Positions 1 to 7,865 are shown, counted from the stretch's first letter. The stretch is DNA of 64,000 bases from Thermococcus profundus (GCF_002214585.1 NZ_CP014862.1:868001-932000); one strand, 5' to 3'. Translations and numbers: made by a program. Notes: a model not told the origin generated them from the sequence alone.

Positions 1-287
1 CCGAGTGCTACTAAGTTCAGGCTCTCGCTCGTGTTCTTCGTGAAAACGATCTCCTCGAACTTCGCGTTGATGAAGTCCGCCACAACCTTCCTGCTCTCCT
101 CGTACTTGTGCGTCGCCATCTGGGAGAGTCTGTGTACTCCGCGGTGGACGTTGGCGCGGTACTTCAGGTAGTACTCGTTCATCGCCTCGACAACGGGCTT
201 TGGAGTGAGAGAGGTTGCAGTGTTGTCGAAGTAGATGACCTCGCTCGTCAGGGGTATGTCCTTCCTAACGTCTTCGGGGATTCTCAT
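1..287 (-). CDS. Class V aminotransferase / cysteine desulfurase-like (N-terminal part)
   Basis: Only the first 95 or so codons lie in the window; the gene runs off the left edge. The start of the protein reads like a SufS/NifS-type fold-type I PLP enzyme: a substrate-binding N terminus ending in YFDNTATSLTP, then the NVHRGVHRLS stretch (where this family usually has N-x-HRG-x-H), then FTKNTSESLNLVA. These residues bind the PLP phosphate and the neighbouring subunit in cysteine desulfurases and related lyases. The catalytic Lys and mobile Cys would lie outside the window, so cysteine desulfurase versus another class V aminotransferase cannot be decided. Its ATG overlaps the stop of the upstream 97-residue gene (ATGA), so the two are probably cotranscribed. 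Confidence 0.85.
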   Translation of the reverse strand, partial: MRIPEDVRKDIPLTSEVIYFDNTATSLTPKPVVEAMNEYYLKYRANVHRGVHRLSQMATHKYEESRKVVADFINAKFEEIVFTKNTSESLNLVAL

Positions 288-577
288 GATACCACCTCCA
301 GAATCCCGGCGCAGTCGTATACGGTTTCGGCCAGCTCCTTTCCTTTCCTGGAGTCTTCAAGGAGCTTGATTATTATCTTCCCGCTGGGATAAACGCTCGT
401 CTCGTAGCCATCCATCTCAAGGATGAGCATCATACCTGGAATGAGCTTTTTCACCGTGTAACCCCTTTCCTTAAGACACTGGGCGGTTTTTGTCAGGTCT
501 ATCTTAATGGGCTTCTCCCATGAATAAGCTCCGACAACTATCCCCCTCATGGTGGTGCAGGGTTTTGCTATCATCAT
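284..577 (-). CDS. Small protein resembling half of a TBP fold
   Basis: This 97-residue protein has no family I can name with certainty. Residues 45-90 (IPGMMLILEM, then YPSGKIIIK, then a KGKELAETVYD helix) follow the pattern of one repeat of the TATA-binding protein, where a curved sheet with an F/YSSGK turn precedes a helix. TBP has two such repeats; only one is present here, so a dimer or a non-DNA role is possible. The start at 577 has an AGGTGAG ribosome binding site 6 bases upstream. It shares an operon with the class V aminotransferase and is divergent from the CcdA gene, with a TATA-like box at about 610-619. The TBP-like fold is inferred from pattern only. Confidence 0.7.
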   Translation of the reverse strand: MMIAKPCTTMRGIVVGAYSWEKPIKIDLTKTAQCLKERGYTVKKLIPGMMLILEMDGYETSVYPSGKIIIKLLEDSRKGKELAETVYDCAGILEVVS

Positions 578-606
578 TCCACGCTCACCTGAGGCTTTTT
601 GGCGCC

Positions 607-625
607 TCGGAATTTATACGTTTCC
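607..625 (-). promoter_or_regulatory. Promoter of the TBP-like/aminotransferase operon
   Basis: Read on the minus strand, an AT-rich GTATAAATT box lies about 35 bases before the ATG at 577. The left arm of the 11-bp inverted repeat (621-631) sits directly on its upstream BRE side. Confidence 0.5.
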
Positions 626-682
626 TAAACCAAAAGTTGAGGGCGGATGTGTCCAAAGGTTTTAAACCACCGGTTTAGGAAA
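621..682. promoter_or_regulatory. Shared divergent operator: 11-bp inverted repeat with SurR-like site
   Basis: TTTCCTAAACC at 621-631 is repeated exactly in inverted orientation at 672-682 (GGTTTAGGAAA), with 40 bases between. Inside, 659-675 matches the published Pyrococcus SurR consensus GTT-N3-AAC-N5-GTT exactly (GTT 659-661, AAC 665-667, GTT 673-675). A partial AAC-N5-GTT lies at 628-638. The full site covers the TATA-like TTTTAAA (660-666) of the CcdA promoter. SurR senses sulfur through a CxxC switch; binding here is inference. Confidence 0.5.
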
Positions 683-714
683 GTCTAAAAATTGGGTTCT
701 CCCAAATCCCGATC

Positions 715-1464
715 ATGAGGGCCGGTGAGATTGGAAGGTGGAGGGAGCTCTGGTATCTGCTGCTTATAGTCCTCCTATCATTTGGGATAAGTGGGGTCGC
801 TCTGTCCCTGCTGGGAATGTCCTACTTTATTCCCCAGTTCCTCACCTTGGCACTAACGGATTCCGTGAACCCGTGCACCTTCGCGGTGTACACCCTCTTT
901 CTGATAGCCCTGTCGGTTAAGGGCGTCGACAAAAAACGCCTTTACCTGGTCGGTTTCTCCTTTGTGGTGGCAGTTTACATCTCCTACTACACCCTCGGGC
1001 TTGGTCTGACGTTTATAGCTGGAAAGATACCCGTTAAGTGGGCCGGCTACTTTGCGATAGCCTTCGGACTCTACACGATAGTTACCGGAATAGCGGAGCG
1101 TTCAAGAACGGGGGATAAAAAGACCCTGAGGAAAAAGATGTTCTCGTCCGATACAACCGTCCTCGGGGCGATGATACTGGGTATCAGCGTTTCCACTACT
1201 CTGCTGCCGTGCTCAGCGGGTCCTTACATAGTTTACGCCGCGGTTATAGCCAGATCCTCTATGGGGCTGGCGGCCCTCTTGCTGGCCCTCTACAACATCA
1301 TCTTCGTTCTTCCCTTGATGGTGATCCTCTTTGCCATGGGAGGATTGAGGGAGAGCAAAGAGTTCTCCAGGGCCATGGTCAGGCACTCGGCCGAGCTCTC
1401 CATATTTGCGGGAGCGCTCCTGATCCTTGTGGGGCTCTGGATTCTGGGAATTGTGGGGTTCTAG
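715..1464 (+). CDS. ccdA: CcdA/DsbD-family membrane thiol-disulfide transporter
   Basis: The protein has 249 residues and six or more hydrophobic segments, typical of the CcdA branch of the DsbD family. These proteins carry reducing equivalents across the cytoplasmic membrane to exported thioredoxin-like partners. The two signature cysteines are visible: Cys54 in DSVNPCTFAVY and Cys166 in LLPCSAGPY. They sit in equivalent places of the two membrane halves, as expected for an internally duplicated three-helix unit. Thermococcales lack classical cytochrome c maturation, so extracytoplasmic disulfide or sulfur redox chemistry is the likely role. The gene has a SurR-like operator upstream and the NikR gene 45 bases downstream on the same strand. 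No good ribosome binding site precedes the ATG. Confidence 0.88.
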   Translation: MRAGEIGRWRELWYLLLIVLLSFGISGVALSLLGMSYFIPQFLTLALTDSVNPCTFAVYTLFLIALSVKGVDKKRLYLVGFSFVVAVYISYYTLGLGLTFIAGKIPVKWAGYFAIAFGLYTIVTGIAERSRTGDKKTLRKKMFSSDTTVLGAMILGISVSTTLLPCSAGPYIVYAAVIARSSMGLAALLLALYNIIFVLPLMVILFAMGGLRESKEFSRAMVRHSAELSIFAGALLILVGLWILGIVGF

Positions 1465-1509
1465 CGAAAGGCTCTTTAGAGGAACTTCCAAGAGGGCACG
1501 GGTGGTAAA

Positions 1510-1926
1510 ATGAAGATAACCCGCTTCGGCGTCTCAATCCCGGATAACCTCCTCAGAAAGTTCGACGAGATAATCGAGGAGAAAGGCTACGCCAACAGGA
1601 GCGAGGCCATCAGAGACCTCATCAGGGACTTCATAGTCCGGCACGAATGGGAAACCGGCGATGCGGAGGTGGCGGGAACCATAACGATGGTCTACAACCA
1701 CGATGAGGCGGACGTCGTCAAGGAGCTTCTCGATCTCCAGCACGACTACTTGAGCGAGATAGTCTCAAGCATACACATACACATGGATGAACACAACTGC
1801 CTCGAAGTCGTTATAGTCAAGGGGAAGGCAAGCAGGATAAAGGAGATAGCGGACAGACTGCTGAGCCTGAAAGGGGTAAAGCACGGAAAGCTCGTCATGA
1901 CTACAACGGGGAAGGAGATAGTGTAG
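1510..1926 (+). CDS. nikR: Nickel-responsive ribbon-helix-helix regulator NikR
   Basis: This 138-residue protein has the usual NikR length. Residues 1-45 form the ribbon-helix-helix DNA-binding arm (TRFGVSIP, then [13 protein letters not shown]). Residues 55-135 form the ACT-like, tetramerising metal domain. The high-affinity nickel ligands are all present with canonical spacing: His78, His89, His91 and Cys97, equivalent to His76, His87, His89 and Cys95 of the E. coli protein. A GGTGG ribosome binding site lies just before the ATG. It probably represses nickel uptake or nickel-enzyme genes; whether it controls the neighbouring ccdA is unknown. Confidence 0.93.
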   Translation: MKITRFGVSIPDNLLRKFDEIIEEKGYANRSEAIRDLIRDFIVRHEWETGDAEVAGTITMVYNHDEADVVKELLDLQHDYLSEIVSSIHIHMDEHNCLEVVIVKGKASRIKEIADRLLSLKGVKHGKLVMTTTGKEIV

Positions 1927-1930
1927 TCAT

Positions 1931-1947
1931 CGAAAGATTTAAAAAGG
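1931..1947 (+). promoter_or_regulatory. Promoter of tRNA-Met
   Basis: A CGAAAGATTTAAAAA box of BRE/TATA type is centred about 43 bases before the mature tRNA 5' end, which fits transcription starting near 1965-1970 and a short trimmed leader. Confidence 0.6.
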
Positions 1948-1982
1948 CCCTCCTGGAGGTATAGGTCGAGCGCTCGGGCAGT

Positions 1983-2090
1983 GCCGGGGTAGCTTAGCCT
2001 GGTCAGAGCGCTCGGCTCATAGGGCCGCTCCCCTTCGGGGGAGCCTGAGAAACCGAGAGGTCCGGGGTTCAAAGCCCCGCCCCGGCACCA
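1983..2090 (+). tRNA. Elongator tRNA-Met(CAT) with an archaeal intron
   Basis: The acceptor arms GCCGGGG (1983-1989) and CCCCGGC (2080-2086) pair and are followed by A73 and an encoded CCA (2088-2090). The T arm CGGGG-TTCAAAG-CCCCG and the D arm are intact. The anticodon stem CTCGG/CCGAG is interrupted one base after the CAT anticodon by an insert of about 30 bases carrying its own GC-rich hairpin (CTCCCC-TTCG-GGGGAG). This is the canonical 37/38 intron position cut by the archaeal splicing endonuclease. Elongator tRNA-Met carries such an intron in related Pyrococcus species. The exact splice sites are uncertain by one or two bases. Confidence 0.95.
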
Positions 2091-2150
2091 CCAAGCCTTT
2101 TCTGCGGCGTTTAATGCTGGACACAGCATTTGAGAACTCCAGAGCTACCT

Positions 2151-2166
2151 CGAAAAGCTTTTATTG
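2151..2166 (+). promoter_or_regulatory. Promoter of the BlaI-like/M48 operon
   Basis: CGAAAAGCTTTTATTG is a good BRE/TATA match about 40 bases before the ATG at 2200. Confidence 0.5.
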
Positions 2167-2199
2167 ATGCTCTCAAACTTATAATGTGGGGGATGGGTT

Positions 2200-2568
2200 A
2201 TGGAACCGAACGAGTTCAAGCTCACGGAGGAGGGAATAAGGGCAGTACTGCCCCCCCTCGAAGCCGAGATAATGGAGTACATGTGGAAGGTAAAGGTCGC
2301 CACCGCCGGAGAGGTCTACGAACACCTCAAACCAAAGCATCCTGACATGAGGCGCTCAACGGTCAGCATCCTCATGAACCGCCTCTGCGAGAAGGGCCTG
2401 CTTTCGAGAAGCATCGACCACGGAAGGGGCGGCATGAGGTACGTCTACTCAATAACCACCACCAGGGAAGAGTTCGAGGAGAGAATCGTCCAGAAGATCC
2501 TGGACGCACTCATGAGCAACTTCAGGGAAGCCACCTACGCCTACCTCTCCAGGATCAGGCGTGACTGA
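2200..2568 (+). CDS. BlaI/MecI-family transcriptional regulator
   Basis: The 122-residue protein has a winged helix at about residues 15-85 with the BlaI/MecI pattern: LEAEIMEYMW, a helix with TAGEVYEHL, the recognition helix RRSTVSILMNRLCEKGLL, and a wing with RYVYS. A C-terminal helical segment (90-122) would dimerise, as in BlaI. In bacteria such repressors are cleaved after signalling by a membrane M56 metalloprotease. Here the next gene, overlapping by 8 bases or starting just after, encodes a membrane M48 metalloprotease, which suggests an analogous pair. Confidence 0.85.
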   Translation: MEPNEFKLTEEGIRAVLPPLEAEIMEYMWKVKVATAGEVYEHLKPKHPDMRRSTVSILMNRLCEKGLLSRSIDHGRGGMRYVYSITTTREEFEERIVQKILDALMSNFREATYAYLSRIRRD

Positions 2569-2578
2569 GGGATTGGGG

Positions 2579-3370
2579 ATGCTGCCTGTCCCAATACTGC
2601 TGACCTTCCTGCTCGCGTACCTATCCGCTGGAAGGCTGGGGATAACGATTATTGCGGCCCTTCTTGGGGGGGTCCTTCTTATCGGAAAGCTCTCGCTCTC
2701 CCAGAACCACCGCAACTGCACCCCCCTCCGAGAATCTGCCCCTCAGGGGTTCGCCAGGAGAGTCCAGAGGATCCTCGATAGGGCAGGTGTGGGGGGGCTT
2801 GAGGTTTACACGATAGACGACTACATTCCCAACGCGTTCTCCTACGGCAAAAGGGTCGTTCTTTCCCTGGGCCTCTTTGAAATCCTCGATGACGATGAGA
2901 TACTCGGCGTCGTTGCCCATGAGGTAGGGCACGTAAAGAACAAGGACACGCTGATCTTTCCCCTCGTCGCTTATTTCCGCGTTTTCATGATACTGAGCTC
3001 AATAGCCTTGTTTTTTATGACGCTGAACCTGTGGGTGGGGCTTTTAGCGCTTTTCCTGTACGTGTGGTACGAATTCGAAAGATCCAAGTTCCTTAAGGAC
3101 AGGGAGTTCAAAGCGGACTACGTGGCGCTCCACCTCCTAGACACTCCCCTGAGCCTCAAGAGGGCCCTTGAGGAGCTCAAGTACTACGAGGACATAAGGG
3201 CCGCCGTCAAGAACCAGACCCTTCCGGGAATCGAGCCGAGTATAGAGAGGAAGTCGAGCCCCAAAAAGCGCTACTGGACTCCAAGCTTCATAGTCTTTCC
3301 AACCCATCCCAGCTACGATGAGAGGATATTCAGGATAGTGGCCTACTCCCACAACTTCTCCACCAAGTAA
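2579..3370 (+). CDS. Membrane M48 (HtpX-like) zinc metalloprotease
   Basis: Two starts are possible: a GTG at 2561 overlapping the BlaI-like gene, or the ATG at 2579 with GAGGG upstream, preferred here. Counted from the GTG, the zinc motif HEVGH lies at residues 120-124 and the third-ligand motif EFKAD at 182-186. A hydrophobic N-terminal segment and a further membrane pair at about 138-170 flank the active site, as in HtpX/Ste24-type peptidases, which degrade misfolded or specific membrane proteins. The 263-269 residue length is a little short for HtpX. Cotranscription with a BlaI-like repressor suggests regulated proteolysis, but no sensor domain is visible. Confidence 0.85.
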   Translation: MLPVPILLTFLLAYLSAGRLGITIIAALLGGVLLIGKLSLSQNHRNCTPLRESAPQGFARRVQRILDRAGVGGLEVYTIDDYIPNAFSYGKRVVLSLGLFEILDDDEILGVVAHEVGHVKNKDTLIFPLVAYFRVFMILSSIALFFMTLNLWVGLLALFLYVWYEFERSKFLKDREFKADYVALHLLDTPLSLKRALEELKYYEDIRAAVKNQTLPGIEPSIERKSSPKKRYWTPSFIVFPTHPSYDERIFRIVAYSHNFSTK

Positions 3371-3383
3371 GCGGGGTGGTCCT

Positions 3384-3917
3384 TTGGGAGTCGAGATAAT
3401 CCTTGACCGGGAAAAGGCCGAGAGGATAAAAAGAATCCGACCGACCAAAGACGAGTACTTCATGCTGATAGCAAAGCTCGTTTCCCTTAGGGCAACATGT
3501 CCAAGACTCCGCGTTGGAGCGGTTGCAGTCAAGGACGGCTACATTCTGGCGACCGGCTACAACGGTGCTCCTAGAGGAATGGATCACTGCATTGACGTTG
3601 GCTGTCTCATCGTTGACGGCCACTGCCATAGAGCGGTTCACGCGGAGCAGAACGTCATAGCGATGGCGGCAAGGAAGGGCATAAGCCTCGAAGGGGCAAC
3701 GCTCTACGTCACACACTTCCCCTGCGACACCTGCTTCAAGCTCGTGATAAACGCGGGCATAAAGGAGATAGTATACGAGGAGATGTATCCAAATAAGGCC
3801 ACTGAGATACTCCTGAAAGAGGCTCGGGAAAAGGGGATAATAAAGATAAGGCAGTTCAAACTGCCGAAGGAGCGCGTTAAGCTCTTCCTTGAGGAGCTCT
3901 TTGATGGAGATCTTTAG
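3384..3917 (+). CDS. Deoxycytidylate (dCMP) deaminase
   Basis: This is a zinc-dependent deaminase of the CDA fold that converts dCMP to dUMP for thymidylate synthesis. The zinc and proton-shuttle motifs are clear: HAE at residues 86-88 and PCDTC with Cys114 and Cys117. The loop [11 protein letters not shown] is typical of dCMP deaminases, and the total length of 177 fits. The start is a TTG at 3384, preceded by GGGGTGGT at a suitable distance; the next in-frame ATG (near 3465) would cut into the fold. It lies 13 bases after the M48 protease gene and could be cotranscribed. A ComE-like deaminase of unknown substrate is the only serious alternative. Confidence 0.92.
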   Translation: MGVEIILDREKAERIKRIRPTKDEYFMLIAKLVSLRATCPRLRVGAVAVKDGYILATGYNGAPRGMDHCIDVGCLIVDGHCHRAVHAEQNVIAMAARKGISLEGATLYVTHFPCDTCFKLVINAGIKEIVYEEMYPNKATEILLKEAREKGIIKIRQFKLPKERVKLFLEELFDGDL

Positions 3918-4285
3918 CCCTTCTTCTCGATCTTTTCAAGCTTCTCGTTTATCTCCTCCAGCTCTATGGCCACTTTCCTAGTGAGCTCCGTTATCTCCCT
4001 CTTCGTCCTGTCTATCTCCACGTAGAGCTGGAACATGAGGAGGAATATCAGCCCGATGGAGACTACGAAGAGGGCATCCAGCCCCCTTCCAAGGCCGAGG
4101 AGGTCTTTAATCTCCATTGAAACCTTTAGTGGGAAGAGGGCAATCAGTCCGAACACTGTGAATATCACAAGCCACGAGATAACACCGGACCAGTCTATCC
4201 TTCCCTGCCGGTAGTCGTTCAGCATCTTAACCAGTAGATAGCCGATAACCACGAGAGCTACTATCTGGGCCATGTACATACCCAT
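3914..4285 (-). CDS. DUF2304 membrane protein, partner of the glycosyltransferase
   Basis: The 123-residue protein has three hydrophobic segments (about 5-20, 35-55 and 70-95) followed by a charged helix ending in [12 protein letters not shown]. This matches the DUF2304 family, which is often encoded beside membrane-associated GT2 glycosyltransferases. Its ATG overlaps the stop codon of the HAD-glycosyltransferase fusion, so the two are translationally coupled. A role in anchoring the transferase or handling polyprenyl-phosphate sugars is inferred from context. The 3' end overlaps the dCMP deaminase gene by four bases on the opposite strand. Confidence 0.8.
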   Translation of the reverse strand: MGMYMAQIVALVVIGYLLVKMLNDYRQGRIDWSGVISWLVIFTVFGLIALFPLKVSMEIKDLLGLGRGLDALFVVSIGLIFLLMFQLYVEIDRTKREITELTRKVAIELEEINEKLEKIEKKG

Positions 4286-5607
4286 CACCTCACCTTGTCA
4301 AACAGAAGGTTGAGGGCTATCTTAACACCCTCCAAGACGTTAGTTCCCTTCTTCATTGAATATTCGGTGTAAACTGCCTTAATCGGGACTTCAACGATTC
4401 TGCACCCTTTCTTGGCGGCCTCGATTATTATTTCGCTTGAAACTGCGTATCGGTCGCAGGTTATTTTAATCCGCGAAGCACAGCTCTTGTTGAAGCATCT
4501 AAGTCCGCTCTGGCTGTCGCTGACGTATTTGTGGGCAAAGAGAGCGGTTATGGCATCGAGCACGAAGTTCCCGAACTTCTTCACAAAGGGCATCTCGCTT
4601 ACGTCTCCCTTGAGCCTCGAACCAACTGCAAAATCGGCTTTTCCTTCTGCAACGGGCTTCATGACCCTCAATGCGTCGCTTATCAGATGCTGGCCGTCGG
4701 CGTCGAAGGTTACAACTAGTTCCGCCCCCTTTCTGACAGCGTAGCTCAATCCAGTTCCGAGGGCCCCGCCAAGGCCTCGGTTTACGAGGTGAGTGAGAAC
4801 GTGAACCCCGTAGGAGCGGGCTATTTCCTGGGTTTTATCCCGAGAGCCGTCGTTGACGACGACTATCTCCTCCCTCTTGAAGTACCTCAGCAGGTCTTCG
4901 AGAACCTTCCCGATGGTCTTCTCCTCGTTGTAAGCAGGGACAACGACGTAGGTCGAATATAGACGCTTTAGCAGATCCCGAAGATCCGAGATCGTTGCCA
5001 CCTCGAAATTGGGTTCTGACTCCACGGCAAAACTCATTCTCCCCGAGTCGTGGGAGGTTATCAGGACGCTCAGCGTTCCGGCCTTTCCAGCGGCTATAAC
5101 ATCGTACCCGTGATCACCGACCACCAGGGTTTTCTCGGGAGGGATCCCGAGGTCTTGGAGGGCCTTCTTTATCTGCCCCGGCTCCGGTTTGAGATCCTTC
5201 GGGGGAACGTCCTCCCTGGCAACGATGAGGTCGAAGTAGTTGGAAATCCCGTTTCTTTCGAGGGCAATTAGTGCCGCTTCCCTTGAGCTCCTCGTCACAA
5301 GAGCAAGCTTTATCCCCCACTTCTTTAGATCGTCCAATACATCCCGAACACCATCGAAAAGAAAGCTCTCCTTCATTCTATCGACTTCAAGCTCAACCTG
5401 GATTGAGTGAAGCTCCTTGAAGTCTATTCCTGTCTCCTTTGAGATCCTTATCAGGCTCTCGTACATGGGGGTCAGATCTCCGATTAGATCTTCGGATATT
5501 CCCATCTCAAGCAGACGTTTCTTAAGCTCCTCCTTTATCTCCGCAAACGACCTAGGGGCCCCCACGAGGGTACCATCAAGGTCAAAGATGACCAGCCTTA
5601 TGTCCAT
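4285..5607 (-). CDS. HAD phosphatase - GT2 glycosyltransferase fusion
   Basis: Starting at the ATG at 5607 the protein has 440 residues in two parts. Residues 1-215 are a HAD hydrolase of the phosphoglycolate-phosphatase type: FDLDGTLV with nucleophile Asp9 and acid Asp11, LVTRSS as motif II, and KPEPGQIKKAL and VVGDHGYD as motifs III and IV. Residues 218-440 are a GT2 domain like dolichyl-phosphate mannose synthase: VVVPAYNEEKTIG, VVNDGSRD (253-255) and FDADGQH with the metal DxD at 302-304. It probably makes a polyprenyl-phosphate sugar; the HAD half may dephosphorylate a related intermediate. It overlaps the upstream Lrp gene by 26 bases and couples to the DUF2304 gene. Confidence 0.88.
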   Translation of the reverse strand: MDIRLVIFDLDGTLVGAPRSFAEIKEELKKRLLEMGISEDLIGDLTPMYESLIRISKETGIDFKELHSIQVELEVDRMKESFLFDGVRDVLDDLKKWGIKLALVTRSSREAALIALERNGISNYFDLIVAREDVPPKDLKPEPGQIKKALQDLGIPPEKTLVVGDHGYDVIAAGKAGTLSVLITSHDSGRMSFAVESEPNFEVATISDLRDLLKRLYSTYVVVPAYNEEKTIGKVLEDLLRYFKREEIVVVNDGSRDKTQEIARSYGVHVLTHLVNRGLGGALGTGLSYAVRKGAELVVTFDADGQHLISDALRVMKPVAEGKADFAVGSRLKGDVSEMPFVKKFGNFVLDAITALFAHKYVSDSQSGLRCFNKSCASRIKITCDRYAVSSEIIIEAAKKGCRIVEVPIKAVYTEYSMKKGTNVLEGVKIALNLLFDKVR

Positions 5608-6085
5608 GGGAACCACGCCTCTCGGCTTTATTTTCAATCCAGCACTCTTTAAAGGACTGGTATATCGTTCCCCATTCGATATAATCAAGGGCGTTTCCAA
5701 GGGAATTCTTCAGTCTGGCCGCGAACCGTTTCATTTCCTCCATGTCCTTGAACTCCGCTATTATCATGACCTGCGTCCTGCCGGTGGTTCGGTAGAGGCT
5801 CTGGACGTTCTCTGTGGCGGCAAACTTTGCCAGGATCCAGTCTATTTCCGGTCCCTCGACCTTCAGCTTAAGGAGCATAAAGACCCGAACGTACCTGTCA
5901 AGGAAGGCGTGATCGATCACGGCCGAGTAGCCCTTTATAGCCCCCAGTTTTTCAAGCTTCTCAAGCCGGTTTTTAACGCTCGCGGGGGACAGGTTCACCC
6001 TCCTTCCCAGCTCGGTGAGGGTAATCCGGCCCTCCCTCCTGAGAATCCGCAGTATCTCCCTGTCCTTCTCGTCTATTCCTGGCAT
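5582..6085 (-). CDS. Lrp/AsnC-family transcriptional regulator
   Basis: The 167-residue protein begins with an AsnC helix-turn-helix (IDEKDREILRILRREGR, then LTELGRRVNLSPASVKNRLEKL), followed by an alpha-beta RAM-like domain from about residue 65. The C terminus is longer than usual, ending in a basic His/Gly tail that is translated through the overlap with the HAD-GT2 start. The ATG at 6085 has GGTGG five bases upstream; a GTG at 6094 is less likely. The ligand is unknown. As first gene of the run Lrp, HAD-GT2, DUF2304 it may regulate its own operon. Confidence 0.9.
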   Translation of the reverse strand: MPGIDEKDREILRILRREGRITLTELGRRVNLSPASVKNRLEKLEKLGAIKGYSAVIDHAFLDRYVRVFMLLKLKVEGPEIDWILAKFAATENVQSLYRTTGRTQVMIIAEFKDMEEMKRFAARLKNSLGNALDYIEWGTIYQSFKECWIENKAERRGSHGHKAGHL

Positions 6086-6128
6086 TTCTTCCACCGGAGT
6101 AGAGTTTGAGAAAGCAAAAAGAAGGAAA

Positions 6129-7256
6129 TCAGCGGGTTATCTTCACCTGGTTCATGAGCTCAAGCGGCTCCGGGTGTTTCTCGAAGTAGTCCCTGACCGG
6201 CTTGAGGAGTTCGATGAGGTATTCCGCAACTCCGTTCTTGAGGTCGAGCGGGTGGAGCTTCCCTTCTGCAAAGTCCCTCTTGAGCTCCTCAAAGGTGGTG
6301 TAAGTTACATCTCCACCGAACTTCGCCGGGCGGTGGATGGTGAACTCCGTTGGCTCTTCCCTGAAGATTATGTATTCTGCCCAGTCCAAGACGGGGTTGT
6401 AGTTTACCTCTCTAGCCGGGCAGAAAGCCTTTCTGAGCTTCTGCTTTATCTCCTCGGGACTGTCATGGATGAAGACGGCTGAATACGGCTTGCTCTTGCT
6501 CATCTTCATCTGGGTCTTTAACTCCTTGAACTGCTCCTCGCTCTCTATCGGCCAGACGGGCGGCTCCTGGAGGCCGAGGAGGAGGTGGTGGTGTAAAGCT
6601 ACCGGCTTGAGCTTCTCGCCCTTCCACTCGAGGGCGTGGTACTTGAGCTTCTGAGCAACTTCAATCGCTATGACGTGGGCCTTTCTCTGGTCCATTCCCG
6701 CATGGGCAATGGTGACGCCCTGGTAGAAGATGTCGGCGACCTGCATTGCAGGGTAGATGAGCTTGGCGAAGTCTATGGCCTCTCCCATCTGACGGCCCAT
6801 GATGGTTATGGAGCGCATCATTCTGGCAAGGGTAACGTTCTTGGAGATGTCAATGACGGTCTGCCAGTAGTCGCCCTTCTCGAGTATCTCGCTCGCTAAG
6901 ACGAACTCGACCTTATCCGGGTCGCCTCCCATGACCTTAATGCTCTGCTTCATGCCCTCCTTGAAGTAGGTGAGCGCTACCTTTTGGATGACCTCGAGGT
7001 CTCCACCGAGCTTGTCGTTTATCCAGCTGTGCCAGTCGGCAAGGAAAATTCTCGTCTTGACACCAGCCTTCTGGAGGTCGGCTATCTTCGCTCCGGCCAT
7101 CAGTCCGGTTCCGAGGTGAATGTAACCGCTTATTTCAAAGCCTATGTAGTGCTGCATCGGGATTCCAACCTCGAGGAGGTGCCTGAGGTTCTCCTCTGTC
7201 AGGAGCTCTTCCGTTGGTTTTCTCGTGATGAGCTCGATTCTTCTCTCCATGTCCAT
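6129..7256 (-). CDS. tyrS: Tyrosyl-tRNA synthetase
   Basis: The 375-residue protein is the archaeal/eukaryal type of TyrRS, which lacks the bacterial C-terminal S4 domain. Class Ia signatures are present: a HIGH-like HLG within GYIHLGTG at 44-51 and KMSKS at 251-255. GMDQRKAH at about 187-194 carries the Asp and Gln that recognise the tyrosine hydroxyl, which separates it from TrpRS. The start at 7256 has GGTGGTT immediately upstream; a GTG at 7265 is in frame but less well placed. Confidence 0.95.
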   Translation of the reverse strand: MDMERRIELITRKPTEELLTEENLRHLLEVGIPMQHYIGFEISGYIHLGTGLMAGAKIADLQKAGVKTRIFLADWHSWINDKLGGDLEVIQKVALTYFKEGMKQSIKVMGGDPDKVEFVLASEILEKGDYWQTVIDISKNVTLARMMRSITIMGRQMGEAIDFAKLIYPAMQVADIFYQGVTIAHAGMDQRKAHVIAIEVAQKLKYHALEWKGEKLKPVALHHHLLLGLQEPPVWPIESEEQFKELKTQMKMSKSKPYSAVFIHDSPEEIKQKLRKAFCPAREVNYNPVLDWAEYIIFREEPTEFTIHRPAKFGGDVTYTTFEELKRDFAEGKLHPLDLKNGVAEYLIELLKPVRDYFEKHPEPLELMNQVKITR

Positions 7257-7362
7257 TCTAACCACCTAAACGATGAACGGCTTTGAGTTTAAGGGTTTTG
7301 CGGCCGAAAGCTTAATTAGGTTTCGTGACTACACTGGTCTGAACGTTATGGGGGTGTTCGAC

Positions 7363-7863
7363 ATGAAGATTCTGTTTCTGAGTGCCGACGAGTTCGAGGA
7401 TCTTGAGCTGATATACCCGCTCCACCGCCTTAGGGAGGAGGGACACGAGGTCTACGTGGCCAGCTTTAAGAGAGGGAAGATCACAGGGAAGCATGGCTAC
7501 ACCGTTGAAGCTCAGCTCTCCTTTGATGAGGTCGATCCAGATGAGTTCGATGCGCTCGTTCTTCCAGGTGGCAAGGCTCCCGAGAGGGTTAGGCTGAACG
7601 AGAAGGCAGTGAGCATAGCCAAAAAGATGTTCGAAGATGGAAAGCCCGTCGCCAGCATCTGCCACGGGCCGCAGATACTCATCTCAGCCGGCGTTCTCAG
7701 GGGCAGGAAGGGAACAAGCTACGCTGCCATACGGGACGACGTGAAGAACGCCGGGGCGGAATGGGTTGATGAAGAGGTAGTCGTGGATGGAAACTGGGTC
7801 AGCTCAAGGCATCCAGGAGACCTGTACGCTTGGATGAGGGAGTTCGTGAGGCTCCTTCGCTGA
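7363..7863 (+). CDS. pfpI: PfpI/DJ-1 family protease or glyoxalase
   Basis: From the ATG at 7363 the protein has exactly 166 residues, the length of the intracellular PfpI proteases of Pyrococcus. The catalytic Cys100 sits in the nucleophile elbow SICHGPQ with His101 beside it, and Glu12 is in place to pair with Cys100. LVLPGGKAPERV and RGRKGTSY are family motifs. Pyrococcal homologues form hexameric rings with the active site between subunits; proteolysis, glyoxalase and deglycase activities have all been reported for the family. An in-frame upstream extension to 7273 lacks a ribosome binding site. Confidence 0.93.
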   Translation: MKILFLSADEFEDLELIYPLHRLREEGHEVYVASFKRGKITGKHGYTVEAQLSFDEVDPDEFDALVLPGGKAPERVRLNEKAVSIAKKMFEDGKPVASICHGPQILISAGVLRGRKGTSYAAIRDDVKNAGAEWVDEEVVVDGNWVSSRHPGDLYAWMREFVRLLR

Positions 7864-7865
7864 GG

